A stretch of DNA of 64,000 nucleotides from Methylobacterium mesophilicum SR1.6/6. Its GTDB lineage: Bacteria; Pseudomonadota; Alphaproteobacteria; Rhizobiales; Beijerinckiaceae. The stretch is from the NCBI RefSeq assembly GCF_000364445.2, contig NZ_CP043538.1:5661447-5725446 (forward strand), read 5' to 3'. Of the stretch, positions 16,048 through 24,937 are shown in pieces. Made by a program: the position numbers and the translations under genes. Positions within the stretch are counted from its first letter, which is position 1. Each line of letters begins with the position of its first letter. Below the pieces are notes generated by a model, which did not search any database, was not told where the DNA came from, and saw nothing but the letters and a program-made list of their open reading frames with translations.

Positions 16048-17586
16048 TCACCGTGCGTCTGGGGCGAGCAGGTCCTCGACCTGGTCGTTGAGGTAGGTGA
16101 GCTTGTGGCGCTGGAGCTTCTCGGTCTCGGTCTTCGGCAGCGTGTCGAGGAACTCGACGTAGCGCGGGAGCATGAAGGCCGGAAGATGCGCGGCGAGATA
16201 GGCGCGGACGGCGCCGGCCTGGAGCGCCGCATCACCGGCGCGCACCACTGCGACCTTGATCTCCTCGCCCAGGATCGGATCCGCCACCGCGACCGCCGCG
16301 CAGTCCAGGACGCCCGGAAGCTTGAGCAGGCGGCTCTCGATTTCGGCGGGCGCGATCATCTCCCCGGCGCGGCGGATCAGCTCCTTCGAGCGGCCCTGGA
16401 ACCAGAGATAGCCGTCGGTATCGAACCGGCCGAGGTCTCCGGTGTGGAACCAGAGGTTCCGGCACGCCTCGGCGAGCTTGTCCGGCTGGCGATAGTAGCC
16501 CGACAGGATCACGTCGGGCTCTCGGGGACGCACCACGATCTCCCCGGCCGCGTCTGGGCCGATGATCCGGTCGTCGGCATCCACCACGCGCACCTCCATG
16601 TCCGGCCGGGGTTGGCCGCAGGATCCGTGGCGCGTGTGGGTGAGCGTGTTGGCGGTCACCCAGCCGCCGATCTCGGTCATGCCGTAGAGCTCGTGGACCT
16701 TGATGCCGAACCGCTCCTCGACCTCGTGCCACACGGAGAGCGGCGCGCCGCCGCCGAGGCAGAAGCGAAGGATGTGATCCCGCTGCGGCTTCGTGTGGCG
16801 GGCGGCGAGGATCGCCAGCACCGTTCCGACGAAGGTGAAGCCCGTGGCTCCGAACTTCGCCGCGTCCTCGAAGAACCGGCCCGCCGAGAACCGCTCCCGC
16901 AGGACCAGGGCCGAACCGACTTGGAGGGCCGACATCACCGCGTACATCTGCGGGTTCGCGTGGAACAGGGGCAAGACCACCATGCAGCGATCCGCAGGGG
17001 TGAGCCCCACCATCGCGACGGTGTGGCGCCCGGCAGCCAGATAGGCGGCATGGCTGTTCACGACGCCCTTCGGCGCCCCGGTCGTGCCCGACGTGTAGAG
17101 GATCGTCGCGGGCGCCGAGGCCGGACGTTCCGCCAGCGCCGTCGGCAGGGGCCATCCGGCGGCCTCGGCCAGGAAAGCACCCTCGCCCCGGATCCGTAGG
17201 AGCGGCATGTCCGGCGTGGACTCGCCGAGGCCGGCGAAGGGACCGTCCAGGAACGCATCGTCCGCGATCAGCAGCCGGGCATCCGACTGGCGCAGGACGT
17301 AGGCCAGCCCGTCCCCGACGAGGGCGGGATTGATGGTCACCGCCACCGCGCCGGCGGCCATGATCCCGAACCACGCGACCAGATAGGCTGCCGAGTTGCC
17401 GGCGGCCAGGGCGACGTGATCGCCGGATCGGATCCCCTCCCCGGCCAAGCGCCCGGCTGTGCGCAGGGCCGCTTCATGGATCGCCGCGTAGCCGTGGACG
17501 CCATCCTCCGTCACGGCGAAGGGCCGGTCGGGCGTCGCGGCGGCGTGCGCGGCGAGGAGGTCGGTGATCATCGCGGGCGCGGTCAT
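16048..17586 (-). CDS. Acyl-CoA synthetase (AMP-forming)
   Basis: This 512-residue adenylate-forming ligase activates a carboxylic acid to its CoA thioester using ATP. Core motifs are YTSGTTGAPKGVV (phosphate loop), LYGMTEIGGW (A5), HTGDLGRFDTDGYLWFQGRSKELIRR split as A7/A8 with the hinge at GRSKELI, and the C-terminal catalytic lysine in PKTETEKLQRHKL. The ATG at 17586 overlaps the stop of the upstream acyl-CoA dehydrogenase (ATGA), so it is translationally coupled. Family matches do not fix the substrate. It is likely the activation step of the second catabolic set. Confidence 0.9.
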   Translation of the reverse strand: MTAPAMITDLLAAHAAATPDRPFAVTEDGVHGYAAIHEAALRTAGRLAGEGIRSGDHVALAAGNSAAYLVAWFGIMAAGAVAVTINPALVGDGLAYVLRQSDARLLIADDAFLDGPFAGLGESTPDMPLLRIRGEGAFLAEAAGWPLPTALAERPASAPATILYTSGTTGAPKGVVNSHAAYLAAGRHTVAMVGLTPADRCMVVLPLFHANPQMYAVMSALQVGSALVLRERFSAGRFFEDAAKFGATGFTFVGTVLAILAARHTKPQRDHILRFCLGGGAPLSVWHEVEERFGIKVHELYGMTEIGGWVTANTLTHTRHGSCGQPRPDMEVRVVDADDRIIGPDAAGEIVVRPREPDVILSGYYRQPDKLAEACRNLWFHTGDLGRFDTDGYLWFQGRSKELIRRAGEMIAPAEIESRLLKLPGVLDCAAVAVADPILGEEIKVAVVRAGDAALQAGAVRAYLAAHLPAFMLPRYVEFLDTLPKTETEKLQRHKLTYLNDQVEDLLAPDAR

Positions 17587-18731
17587 GGCTGCACCGCCGG
17601 ACCCAGATGCGAGAGGAGATACTTGCCGATGGTGTTGCGCAGGATCTCGGCGGAGCCCCCCGCGATCTCGTAGGCCTTGGCGTCGCGCAGGTAGCGGCCG
17701 AACGGCGCCGTCTCCATCGTGCCGTAGGCCCCGCAGATCTGCACCGCCTGGGAGGCGACCTGCGTCGCCACCGCGGCCGCCTTGAGCTTGGCCTCGCTGC
17801 CGTAGCGCTCCGTCTCGAGACCGTCGTCGAGGGCCCGTGCGGCCCGGTAGACGAGCAGCCGCGCGGCATCGATCTCGCTCAGCATGTCGGCGAAGTACCA
17901 CTGAATGCCCTGGAACTCCGCGACCCGCTTGTCGAAGGCGCGGCGGTTGCCCGCGAAGGCAAGGGCACCGTCGAAGGCCGCCCGGGCGATGCCGATGCTG
18001 ATGGCCGCCGCCAGGGTGCGCGAATAGTTCAGGGTGCCGACCGCTTGGCGGATGCCCTTGCCGTCGGTGCCGATGAGCGCGTGCTCCGGCAGCCGCACGC
18101 CGTCGAGGACGAGGTTCACGTGCGGCCCGTTGCGCAGGCCGAAGGTGGCCGAGTTGGTGCCGACATAGGTGGAGAGGCCCGGCGTGTCCCCCGGCACGGC
18201 AAAGGCCGAAATGCCCGCCTGGGTCTCGGCGAGGATGATGAAGAACTCCGCGCCCGACCCCGAGGTGATGAACGACTTCTCCCCCCGGATCGTCCAGCCC
18301 GCCCCCTCCCGCACGGCCTTGGTGTCGAGGCTGCGGATGTCGCTGCCGTGGCTCGCCTCCGTCAGGGCGTAGGAGGAGATCAGCCCCTCCGCGAAGCGCG
18401 GCAGGTACTCGATCTTCAGCCGGTCCGAGCCGAAGAGCTTAAGGATCGTCTGCGCCTGGAAGATCGTGATCAGCGAGATGCCGACCGCCGCGCTGGCGTA
18501 GGAGACCTCCTCGAAGATCGCCGCCGCATGGCCGTAGCCGAGGCCGCCGCCCCCGTAGCGCGGCTCCGTCGTCGCCGCGTTGTAGCCGGCCACCGCGAGC
18601 GCCTTCACGAGGCCCGTGGGGTAGACGTCCTCCCGGTCGATCGCGTCGGCCTCGGGGGCGATGTGCGCCGCCGCGAAGGCCCGAAGGCCTTCGACATAGG
18701 CGGGATCGATGCAGGGCTGCCACAAGCTCAC
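17583..18731 (-). CDS. Acyl-CoA dehydrogenase, copy in second catabolic set
   Basis: This acyl-CoA dehydrogenase has 382 residues with a GTG start. It shows YALTEASHGSDIRSLDTKAV (flavin contact), GEKSFITSGSGAEFFIILAE, NRRAFDKRVAEFQGIQWYFADM and the C-terminal ICGAYGTMETAPFGRYLRDAKAYEIAGGSAEILRN region, where the GGSAEI segment replaces the common EGTNEI. It is the first gene of a leftward operon with the ligase and SDR. It is divergent from the IclR gene at 18815; the shared control region contains a dyad matched elsewhere in the island. Confidence 0.9.
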   Translation of the reverse strand: MSLWQPCIDPAYVEGLRAFAAAHIAPEADAIDREDVYPTGLVKALAVAGYNAATTEPRYGGGGLGYGHAAAIFEEVSYASAAVGISLITIFQAQTILKLFGSDRLKIEYLPRFAEGLISSYALTEASHGSDIRSLDTKAVREGAGWTIRGEKSFITSGSGAEFFIILAETQAGISAFAVPGDTPGLSTYVGTNSATFGLRNGPHVNLVLDGVRLPEHALIGTDGKGIRQAVGTLNYSRTLAAAISIGIARAAFDGALAFAGNRRAFDKRVAEFQGIQWYFADMLSEIDAARLLVYRAARALDDGLETERYGSEAKLKAAAVATQVASQAVQICGAYGTMETAPFGRYLRDAKAYEIAGGSAEILRNTIGKYLLSHLGPAVQP

Positions 18732-18784
18732 GATGCGTCACCCCTCTGGAGCCTCGATCGACCGCCCGCCGCACGGGCCGCGGC

Positions 18785-18816
18785 TATAATCGCCCATTTG
18801 ATTTCGAAGATCGCAT
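18785..18816 (+). promoter_or_regulatory. TATAAT box and 7-7-7 dyad at the IclR/acyl-CoA dehydrogenase divergent promoter
   Basis: A perfect TATAAT (18785-18790) is followed at about the expected transcription start by ATTTGAT-TTCGAAG-ATCGCAT (18796-18816). The arms are imperfect inverted repeats (5 of 7) with a 7-base spacer. The same design with perfect arms occurs at 21748-21768. The dyad overlaps the ATG at 18815, which suggests autoregulation by the adjacent IclR protein and favours a start at 18836. Assignment to that regulator is inference. Confidence 0.55.
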
Positions 18817-19603
18817 GGGTGATGAATCTCGGATCATGGCCAGACCGCGCAAGCCGAAGCCCGAGGGGTCCCAAGTCAAGTCCGCCACGCGGGTCTTGGA
18901 CATCCTGGAATATTTCGACCGCATCGAGCGGCCCGCCACCGTGTCCGAGATTTCCCGCGCCCTGGAGATCCCCCAGTCGAGCACATCGATGCTCGTGGGA
19001 TCCCTGATCGACCGAGGCTATCTCGCAGACACGGCCGATGGGCGTGCCGTCGTCCCGACCGCGCGCGTTCCGCTGCTGGGACGGTGGGTCCATGTCGGTG
19101 TCACCGACGGCCGTATCGCGCAGATGATGCACGATCTCAGCCTGCGGACGGGCGAGACGGTCCTGCTCGGCATCGCCACGGACATCGTTGCCACCTACAT
19201 CGATGCCATTCCCGCCACCAAGCCGATGCGCCTGCACATCACCCGCGGCACCGTGCGCCCGCTCGCGACATCCGGCATGGGCGTGCTGCTCCTGTCGGGG
19301 ATGAGCGACGCGGAGGTTGAGGCCCGGATCGCGCGGGTGAACCGGTTCCGCGAGGGACGCGACGAGCCGCTGGTCGAGCTCGCGGCCGTACGGGCCGAGA
19401 TCGCCGCCGTACGGGCCCGCGGCTACGCCCTCTCGATGGATCGCGTGGTGGCGGGGGCCGGCATCGTCGGCATGCTGCTGCCCGACTCGGTGGCAGGCCA
19501 GCCGATCGGGCTCGGCCTCGGCGGGTTGTCCAGCACCATCGAGGCCCAGTCGGAATTCCTCGTCGCCGAACTGCGCGCGGCCATCGCGCGCCATCTCGGC
19601 TGA
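18815..19603 (+). CDS. IclR-family transcriptional regulator (second copy)
   Basis: This IclR-type regulator has 262 residues. The winged helix spans about residues 20-75 (SATRVLDILEYFDRIERPATVSEISRALEIP region, recognition helix around QSSTSMLVGSLIDRGYL). The effector domain holds RTGETVLLGIATDI and LATSGMGVLLLSGMSDAE. A second in-frame ATG at 18836 (MARPRKPKPEG) may be the real start, because a dyad overlaps the first ATG. It is divergent from the acyl-CoA dehydrogenase and faces the MFS gene. The matching dyads at its own promoter and at 21748 mark it as the likely regulator of the second catabolic set. Confidence 0.9.
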   Translation: MGDESRIMARPRKPKPEGSQVKSATRVLDILEYFDRIERPATVSEISRALEIPQSSTSMLVGSLIDRGYLADTADGRAVVPTARVPLLGRWVHVGVTDGRIAQMMHDLSLRTGETVLLGIATDIVATYIDAIPATKPMRLHITRGTVRPLATSGMGVLLLSGMSDAEVEARIARVNRFREGRDEPLVELAAVRAEIAAVRARGYALSMDRVVAGAGIVGMLLPDSVAGQPIGLGLGGLSSTIEAQSEFLVAELRAAIARHLG

Positions 19604-19629
19604 CGGGCGCCGTTTCCGTCCCGTCACCG

Positions 19630-20928
19630 TCATGGCCGCGCCGGTGCTTGGTCGATGGCCTGCAGGTCGCGGCCCCTCGTCTCCGGGAGGCAGAGGGCGG
19701 CGACGAACATGACCCCGTAGGCGACGCCCGCGAACACCGCCATCGCGGTCGCGAGCGGCATGACCGACGATAGGTAGCCGACCAGCGTCGGGGTTAGGGC
19801 ACCGAGGCCGCGCCCGAAATTGTAGCCGAAGCCCTGGCCGGACCCGCGCAGGTGGGTCGGGAACAGCTCCGTCAGGAAGGCTCCGAGCCCGGAAAACGCC
19901 CCCGAGGCGAAGAAGCCGAGGGGGAAGCCGAGGACCAGCATCACCGCGTTCGAGATCGGCAGCTGCGTGTAGACCAGCACGATGGCGCAGGCGCCCACCG
20001 AGAAGGTCAGGAACAGCGGGCGCCGGCCGTAGCGGTCCGCGAACCACGCCCCGTACAGGTAACCCGCGAAGCTGCCGAGGATCAGGACGGTGAGATAGCC
20101 GGTCGAATTGATGACCGTGAGACCGCGTTCGACCTTGAGGTACGTCGGCAGCCACGTGGTGATGGCGTAGTAGCCGCCCTGGACACCGGCCACCAGGATG
20201 GCCGCGAGCATCGTCGTACCGACGATGCCGGGGGCGAAGATGGCGAGCAGGCCGGGCTTGCGCCCATCCTCCTGCGCGCGCGCCGTCTCGGAGATGGCCG
20301 GCTCGGCCACGTTCCGGCGCACGTAGACGATGAGCAGGGCGGGGAAGATCCCGATCAGGAACATGGCGCGCCATGCGAGATCGGGCTCCAGGGCCGAGAA
20401 CACCACGGCTTGCAGCAGCACCGCGCCGCCCCACCCGACCGCCCAGGCGGACTGGATGGTGCCGACCGCACGGCCCCGGTATTGCGGCCGGATCGTCTCG
20501 CCCATCAGCACGGCGCCGGCCGCCCACTCGCCCCCGAAGCCGATGCCGACGAAGGCGCGGGCGATGGTGAGCTGCGTGAAATCCTGCGCGAAGGCGCACA
20601 GGAAGGTGAAGACGGAGAACCACAGGACGGTGATCTGCAGCGTGCGCACCCGTCCGATCCGGTCGGACAGGTAGCCCGCAAGCCAGCCGCCGACGGCCGA
20701 GGCGAGGAGCGTCAGCGTCGTGGCGAAGCCCGCCCAGCTGCGGTCGACATGCCAGGACGCGATGATCGTCGAGAGCACGAGCGGGTAGATCATGAAGTCG
20801 ACGCCGTCGAGCGCCCAGCCCGTGAAGCAGGCCCAGAAGGCGCGGCGCTCGGGCGGCGTCATGTCGCCGTAGAAGCTCGTGAGCTTGGTGTTCGCTATCG
20901 GAACACTGGGTACCGGCGCCGCATCCAT
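19630..20928 (-). CDS. MFS transporter, metabolite:H+ symporter type
   Basis: This 432-residue major facilitator protein has 12 predicted helices. The signature loop GYLSDRIGRVRTLQ follows helix 2 and the repeat YGAWFADRYGRRPLF follows helix 8. GFGGEWAAGAVLMGETIRPQYRGRAVG matches the sialate/aromatic-acid and related organic-acid symporter branch. It is in the inner membrane and likely imports an organic acid substrate of the neighbouring enzymes. It shares the minus strand with the enoyl-CoA hydratase 51 bases upstream, so the two are probably co-transcribed from the promoter near 21.75 kb. Confidence 0.88.
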   Translation of the reverse strand: MDAAPVPSVPIANTKLTSFYGDMTPPERRAFWACFTGWALDGVDFMIYPLVLSTIIASWHVDRSWAGFATTLTLLASAVGGWLAGYLSDRIGRVRTLQITVLWFSVFTFLCAFAQDFTQLTIARAFVGIGFGGEWAAGAVLMGETIRPQYRGRAVGTIQSAWAVGWGGAVLLQAVVFSALEPDLAWRAMFLIGIFPALLIVYVRRNVAEPAISETARAQEDGRKPGLLAIFAPGIVGTTMLAAILVAGVQGGYYAITTWLPTYLKVERGLTVINSTGYLTVLILGSFAGYLYGAWFADRYGRRPLFLTFSVGACAIVLVYTQLPISNAVMLVLGFPLGFFASGAFSGLGAFLTELFPTHLRGSGQGFGYNFGRGLGALTPTLVGYLSSVMPLATAMAVFAGVAYGVMFVAALCLPETRGRDLQAIDQAPARP

Positions 20929-20979
20929 CGCATCTGCTCCCTGGATCGCCCGCCGGGCGTCCTCAGACCGTCTGGGGTG

Positions 20980-21705
20980 TCAGGCCGAAGCCTGGTCGTG
21001 CGAGGCCGCGCGCAGCATCGCCTTCCAGGCGGTGATCGCGCTCTGGAAGCCCGGCTCCGTGAGCGCGCGCAGCCGCTCCTTGGTCCGGCGGGTGGCAATG
21101 GCCGGACGGGATCCGAGTTCCTCGGCGAGCGCCAGGGACTCGGGCAGGACGTCGGCCCGCGGCACGATCCGATCGAGGAGGCCCAGCGACTTCGCCTCCT
21201 CGGCAGGCACGAGCCGGCCGGTCATCACCAGTTCGGCGGCCCTGGCGGGGCCGAGGCAGGCATGAAGGATCCAGGGCCCCATGCTGCTGGGGATGCCGTT
21301 CCTCAGTTCCGGCTGGCCGACGCGCACGCCCGGATGCGCGACGCGCAGATCACACATCAGGGCCGCCTGGAATGACGAGCCGGCGGCCACGCCGTTCAGT
21401 GCCGCGATGAGCGGCTTTCCCAGGCCCCGCAACGCCCCGAAGAAGGCCGCCCACGCGTCGATCCAGGCATCGACCTCGGCATCGCCCGAGGGGCGTTTCT
21501 CACGCAGATCCTGTCCGGCTCCGAAGGCACGCTCGCCCGCGCCAGTGAGCACGACGGCCCTCACGGCCTCATCGCGGTCATAGGCATGCAGCCCATCCGC
21601 GATCCGCCGACGCGTCGCCGCGTCCCAGGCGTTCATGGCCTCGGGCCGATCGAGGAGGATGACGCCGGTCCCCCCACGCATCTCGAAGCGCACGCCCTCC
21701 GACAA
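20980..21705 (-). CDS. Enoyl-CoA hydratase/isomerase family protein, copy 2
   Basis: This is a 241-residue crotonase-fold protein. The TTG start at 21705 is supported by GGGAGGG six bases upstream. It has ILLDRPEAMNAWD, AFGAGQDLREKRP (first oxyanion-hole region), AALNGVAAGSSFQAALMCDLRVA (second) and a GQPELRNGIPSSMGPWIL stretch with a glutamate at one catalytic position. That pattern is closer to the usual hydratases than copy 1. It is divergent from the MaoC gene at 21807, with the perfect dyad between them, and is followed by the MFS gene. Confidence 0.86.
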   Translation of the reverse strand: MSEGVRFEMRGGTGVILLDRPEAMNAWDAATRRRIADGLHAYDRDEAVRAVVLTGAGERAFGAGQDLREKRPSGDAEVDAWIDAWAAFFGALRGLGKPLIAALNGVAAGSSFQAALMCDLRVAHPGVRVGQPELRNGIPSSMGPWILHACLGPARAAELVMTGRLVPAEEAKSLGLLDRIVPRADVLPESLALAEELGSRPAIATRRTKERLRALTEPGFQSAITAWKAMLRAASHDQASA

Positions 21706-21747
21706 GCCGTCCCTCCCGGAGCGTTCTACGACGCTGTTTGATCACGT

Positions 21748-21768
21748 ATGCGATGAATAAAATCGCAT
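21748..21768. promoter_or_regulatory. Perfect 7-7-7 inverted repeat at the hydratase/MaoC divergent promoter
   Basis: ATGCGAT (21748-21754), a 7-base AT-rich spacer and ATCGCAT (21762-21768) form a perfect dyad. It sits midway between two divergent starts in the only AT-rich patch nearby. The right arm is identical to that of the dyad at 18796-18816, next to the IclR gene. This is best read as an IclR operator controlling both directions. Confidence 0.6.
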
Positions 21769-21806
21769 TGACGATTTTGTAGCGGAACGCGTAGGCTGAA
21801 TGCAAG

Positions 21807-22328
21807 ATGGCCGGGACGGACGATCGCGGAGGAAAGATGGAAGCCAGCCCTGCAATCCCGACCGTCGGTCTCGGACTGCCGTGGGAGGACACGCCGGTCG
21901 GCTTTCGCTTCAAGACGATCGGCCGGACCATCTTCGATGCCGACATCACGGCCTTCATCGGCGTCACCGGAATGGTCGAAGTCTTGTTCACGAACGCCGA
22001 ATACCTGCGCGAGCGCTCGCTATACGAGGGGCGGCGGCTCGTGCCCGGCGCCCTCGTCTATTCCTTCGCCGAGGGTCTGCTGATGCAGTCGGTCGTGCAG
22101 GGCACCGGCCTCGCCTTCCTCGGCATGGAGCTGTCCGTCGAGGCCCCGACCTTCTCCGGCGATACGATCCACGTCGAATGCGAGGTTCTGGAGTCGCGGC
22201 CCTCGGCAAAGCCGGGGCGCGGCGTGGTCAAGACCCGCAACCGCATCGTCAATCAGCGGGGCGCCTGCATCATGGTCTACAGCCCGGCCCGGCTCGTGAA
22301 GGGCCGCGAGAGTCTCGGGGGCCTCTGA
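21807..22328 (+). CDS. MaoC-like hot-dog hydratase, copy 2
   Basis: This 173-residue hot-dog protein resembles (R)-specific enoyl-CoA hydratases and C5-dicarboxylate hydratases. Visible parts are VGFRFKTIGRTIFDADITAFIGVTGM (the hydration-site helix), LVPGALVYSFAEGLLMQSV and APTFSGDTIHVECEVLESRPS. An internal ATG at 21837 (MEASPAIP) could be the real start. The stop overlaps the CoA-transferase start (TGATG), so the two are coupled. It is quite diverged from copy 1 at 13.9 kb and probably acts on a different enoyl-CoA. Confidence 0.83.
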   Translation: MAGTDDRGGKMEASPAIPTVGLGLPWEDTPVGFRFKTIGRTIFDADITAFIGVTGMVEVLFTNAEYLRERSLYEGRRLVPGALVYSFAEGLLMQSVVQGTGLAFLGMELSVEAPTFSGDTIHVECEVLESRPSAKPGRGVVKTRNRIVNQRGACIMVYSPARLVKGRESLGGL

Positions 22329-23605
22329 TGGGTCCGCTCTCCGGCATCCGCATCGTCGACATGACGACGGTGATGATGGGCCCGTCGGCGACGCAGGCCC
22401 TCGCCGAGATGGGCGCGGACGTCATCAAGATCGAGGCGCCGGGGGGAGACGGGGTGCGCAACATCGCCCCCGGCCGCCATCCGGGGATGGGCGGCCTCTT
22501 CCTCAACAACAACGCGAACAAGCGCAGCCTTGCGGTGGACTTGAAGCGACCGGAGGGGCGTGCCGCCCTTCTGCGGCTCGCGGAGACGGCCGACGCGCTG
22601 GTCTACAACGTCCGCCCCGCCGCCATGGAGCGTCTCGGTCTCTCCTACGAGGCGGTCGCGACCGCGCGGGCCGACATCGTCTACCTCGGCATGTTCGGCT
22701 ATGGACAGGACGGCCCCTACGCCGCTCGCCCGGCCTACGACGACCTGATCCAGGGCGCCGCGATGATCCCGGCGCTCGTCGCACGGGCCGGCGGCTGCGA
22801 GCCGCGCTACGTGCCCAATGCCATCGCCGACCGCATCGTCGGGCTCAGCGCCGTGAGCGCCCTGTGCGCCGCGCTCTTCCACCGGGCGCGCACGGGGCAG
22901 GGCCAGCGTATCGACGTGCCGATGTTCGAGACGATGACCGCCTTCGTGCTCGGCGACCACATGGCCGGCCGGACCTTCGACCCACCCCTCGACGGCGGTG
23001 GCTACGCCCGCCTCCTGGCCCGCGAGCGGCGCCCGTTCCGCACCCGCGACGGCTATCTCTGCGCCCTTCTCTACAACGACGCGCAGTGGCGGTCCTTCTA
23101 CGCGGCGATCGGTCAGGCCGAGCGCTTCGAGGCCGACCCACGCCTCTCCACGATGGCCGCCCGAAGCGTTCACATCGCCGACCTGTACGCGGATTTAGCG
23201 GCGATCTTCGCCGGCCGCACAACGGCGGAGTGGGCGGTCCTCCTCGCCGAGGCCGACGTCCCGTTCGCGCCGATGCACGATTTCGAGACCATCTTCGAGG
23301 ATCCGCATCTCCAGGCGATCGGCTTCTTCCGGACCGAAGAGCATCCCACCGAGGGGTGCGTGCGCCGGTTGCGGACCCCGAGCACCTGGAGCGAGACGCA
23401 ACCGGTCCTCGACCGTCCGGCCCCCGCCTACGGCGAGCACAGCGCCGATGTCCTGAGGGAGGCGGGCCTGTCCGAGACGGACATCGCCGCGCTCATCGCC
23501 GATGGGATCGTCGCCGATGGGGCTGCGCGGCCGGTGACCGCCGTGGCCGCGGAGCCGGCCCGGTCCCGGCGCATGGACACGCTCAAGGCCGCCGATCCGG
23601 TGTGA
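22328..23605 (+). CDS. Class III CoA-transferase (CaiB/BaiF family), copy 2 of the transferase type
   Basis: This 425-residue CoA-transferase is closely related to the one at 5308. Shared segments include LMGPYATQ/MMGPSATQ, PGMGxxFLxxNxxKRSL, RPAYDDLIQGAA and DVPMFETMTAFVLGDHM (IPMFETMASFVLADHM in the other). The catalytic aspartate is expected in NAIADRIVGLSAVS. A C-terminal tail (residues about 395-425, AARPVTAVAAEPARSRR) is absent from the first copy. It starts inside the stop of the MaoC gene. With the thiolase downstream it would activate and then cleave a beta-keto acid product. Confidence 0.9.
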   Translation: MGPLSGIRIVDMTTVMMGPSATQALAEMGADVIKIEAPGGDGVRNIAPGRHPGMGGLFLNNNANKRSLAVDLKRPEGRAALLRLAETADALVYNVRPAAMERLGLSYEAVATARADIVYLGMFGYGQDGPYAARPAYDDLIQGAAMIPALVARAGGCEPRYVPNAIADRIVGLSAVSALCAALFHRARTGQGQRIDVPMFETMTAFVLGDHMAGRTFDPPLDGGGYARLLARERRPFRTRDGYLCALLYNDAQWRSFYAAIGQAERFEADPRLSTMAARSVHIADLYADLAAIFAGRTTAEWAVLLAEADVPFAPMHDFETIFEDPHLQAIGFFRTEEHPTEGCVRRLRTPSTWSETQPVLDRPAPAYGEHSADVLREAGLSETDIAALIADGIVADGAARPVTAVAAEPARSRRMDTLKAADPV

Positions 23606-23655
23606 CGCCCCCGCCGCGGGATGGATCGGGAGCGGAACAGCAGGAGGAGGATGAC

Positions 23656-24843
23656 ATGACGGACGACCCCATCGCCATCGTCAGCTTCGCGCGCACGCCG
23701 ATGGGCGGCTTCCTGGGCGATCTCTCCGGCGCGACGGCGCCGGAACTCGGATCGTCCGCGATCCGCTCCGCCGTCGAGCGGGCCGGAATCTCCGGCGAGG
23801 ACATCGACGAGACCCTGTTCGGCTGCGTGCTGCCGGCCGGACTCGGACAGGCGCCGGCCCGGCAGGCGGCGCTCGGGGCGGGGCTTCCCCGATCGGTCGG
23901 CTGTACCACCGTCAACAAGATGTGCGGCTCGGGGATGAAGGCCGTGATGATGGCCCATGATGGACTGCGGGCCGGTTCCACCCGGGTCGCCGTCGCGGGA
24001 GGCATGGAGAGCATGTCCAACGCTCCGTACCTGCTGGAGCGGGCACGGAGCGGCTACCGGATGGGCCACGGCCGCGTCGTGGACCACATGTTCCTCGACG
24101 GGCTGGAGGACGCCTACGATCCCGGCCGGCTGATGGGCACCTTCGCGGAGGATTGCGCCCAGACCTACCAGTTCACCCGCGAGGCCCAGGACGCCTACGC
24201 GCTCGCCTCCCTCGACCGCGCGCAACGCGCGATGAGCGAGGGCGCGTTCTCCCGGGAGATCGTTCCGGTGACGGTGAAGGCGGGCAAAGGCCAGCGCGAC
24301 GTTTCGGCCGACGAACAGCCGCCCAAGGCCAGGCCCGACAAGATCCCCGCGCTGAGGCCGGCCTTCCGCGAGGGCGGCACGGTCACCGCCGCCAACAGCT
24401 CGTCGATCTCCGACGGCGCGGCGGCCCTGGTCCTGATGCGTCTGTCGGAGGCCGAGCGGCGCGGCCTCACGCCCGTCGCCGTCATTCGGGGGCACGCCTC
24501 CTTCGCCGATGCGCCGCACCTGTTCCCGACCGCGCCGGTCGGCGCCGTGCGGCGCCTCGTGGAGCGGACCGGCTGGTCGCTCGGCGAGGTCGACCTGTTC
24601 GAGATCAACGAGGCGTTTGCCGTCGTCGCCATGGCGGCCATGCGCGAACTCGACCTGCCGCACGACAAGGTCAACGTTCATGGCGGTGCCTGCGCCCTCG
24701 GACACCCGATCGGCGCCTCGGGCGCGCGGATCCTCGTCACCCTGCTCGCCGCCCTCGAACGCCGGGGACAGCGGCGCGGCATCGCGGGGATCTGCATCGG
24801 CGGCGGCGAGGCGACGGCCGTCGCCGTCGAGCGGCTGAGCTGA
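23656..24843 (+). CDS. Thiolase / acetyl-CoA acetyltransferase
   Basis: This 395-residue thiolase cleaves a 3-oxoacyl-CoA, or condenses two acyl-CoAs. The acyl-accepting cysteine lies in VNKMCGSGMKAVMMA, the substrate loop in GGMESMSNAPYLL, the conserved NEAFAVV histidine/asparagine region near residue 317 and the second active-site cluster in CALGHPIGASGARI. Length is normal for degradative and biosynthetic thiolases. A CAGGAGGAGG ribosome-binding site precedes ATG 23656. It follows the CoA-transferase closely and is probably the last carbon-cutting step of the second set. Confidence 0.93.
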   Translation: MTDDPIAIVSFARTPMGGFLGDLSGATAPELGSSAIRSAVERAGISGEDIDETLFGCVLPAGLGQAPARQAALGAGLPRSVGCTTVNKMCGSGMKAVMMAHDGLRAGSTRVAVAGGMESMSNAPYLLERARSGYRMGHGRVVDHMFLDGLEDAYDPGRLMGTFAEDCAQTYQFTREAQDAYALASLDRAQRAMSEGAFSREIVPVTVKAGKGQRDVSADEQPPKARPDKIPALRPAFREGGTVTAANSSSISDGAAALVLMRLSEAERRGLTPVAVIRGHASFADAPHLFPTAPVGAVRRLVERTGWSLGEVDLFEINEAFAVVAMAAMRELDLPHDKVNVHGGACALGHPIGASGARILVTLLAALERRGQRRGIAGICIGGGEATAVAVERLS

Positions 24844-24937
24844 GACGACGGCCGTCGCCTCGCCGCGGAAGGCGGCGCATCGAACCGCGCCGGACCGCCC
24901 ACAAGAGGCGGCCGGCTGCACTGGGAGGAGGAAAGCC

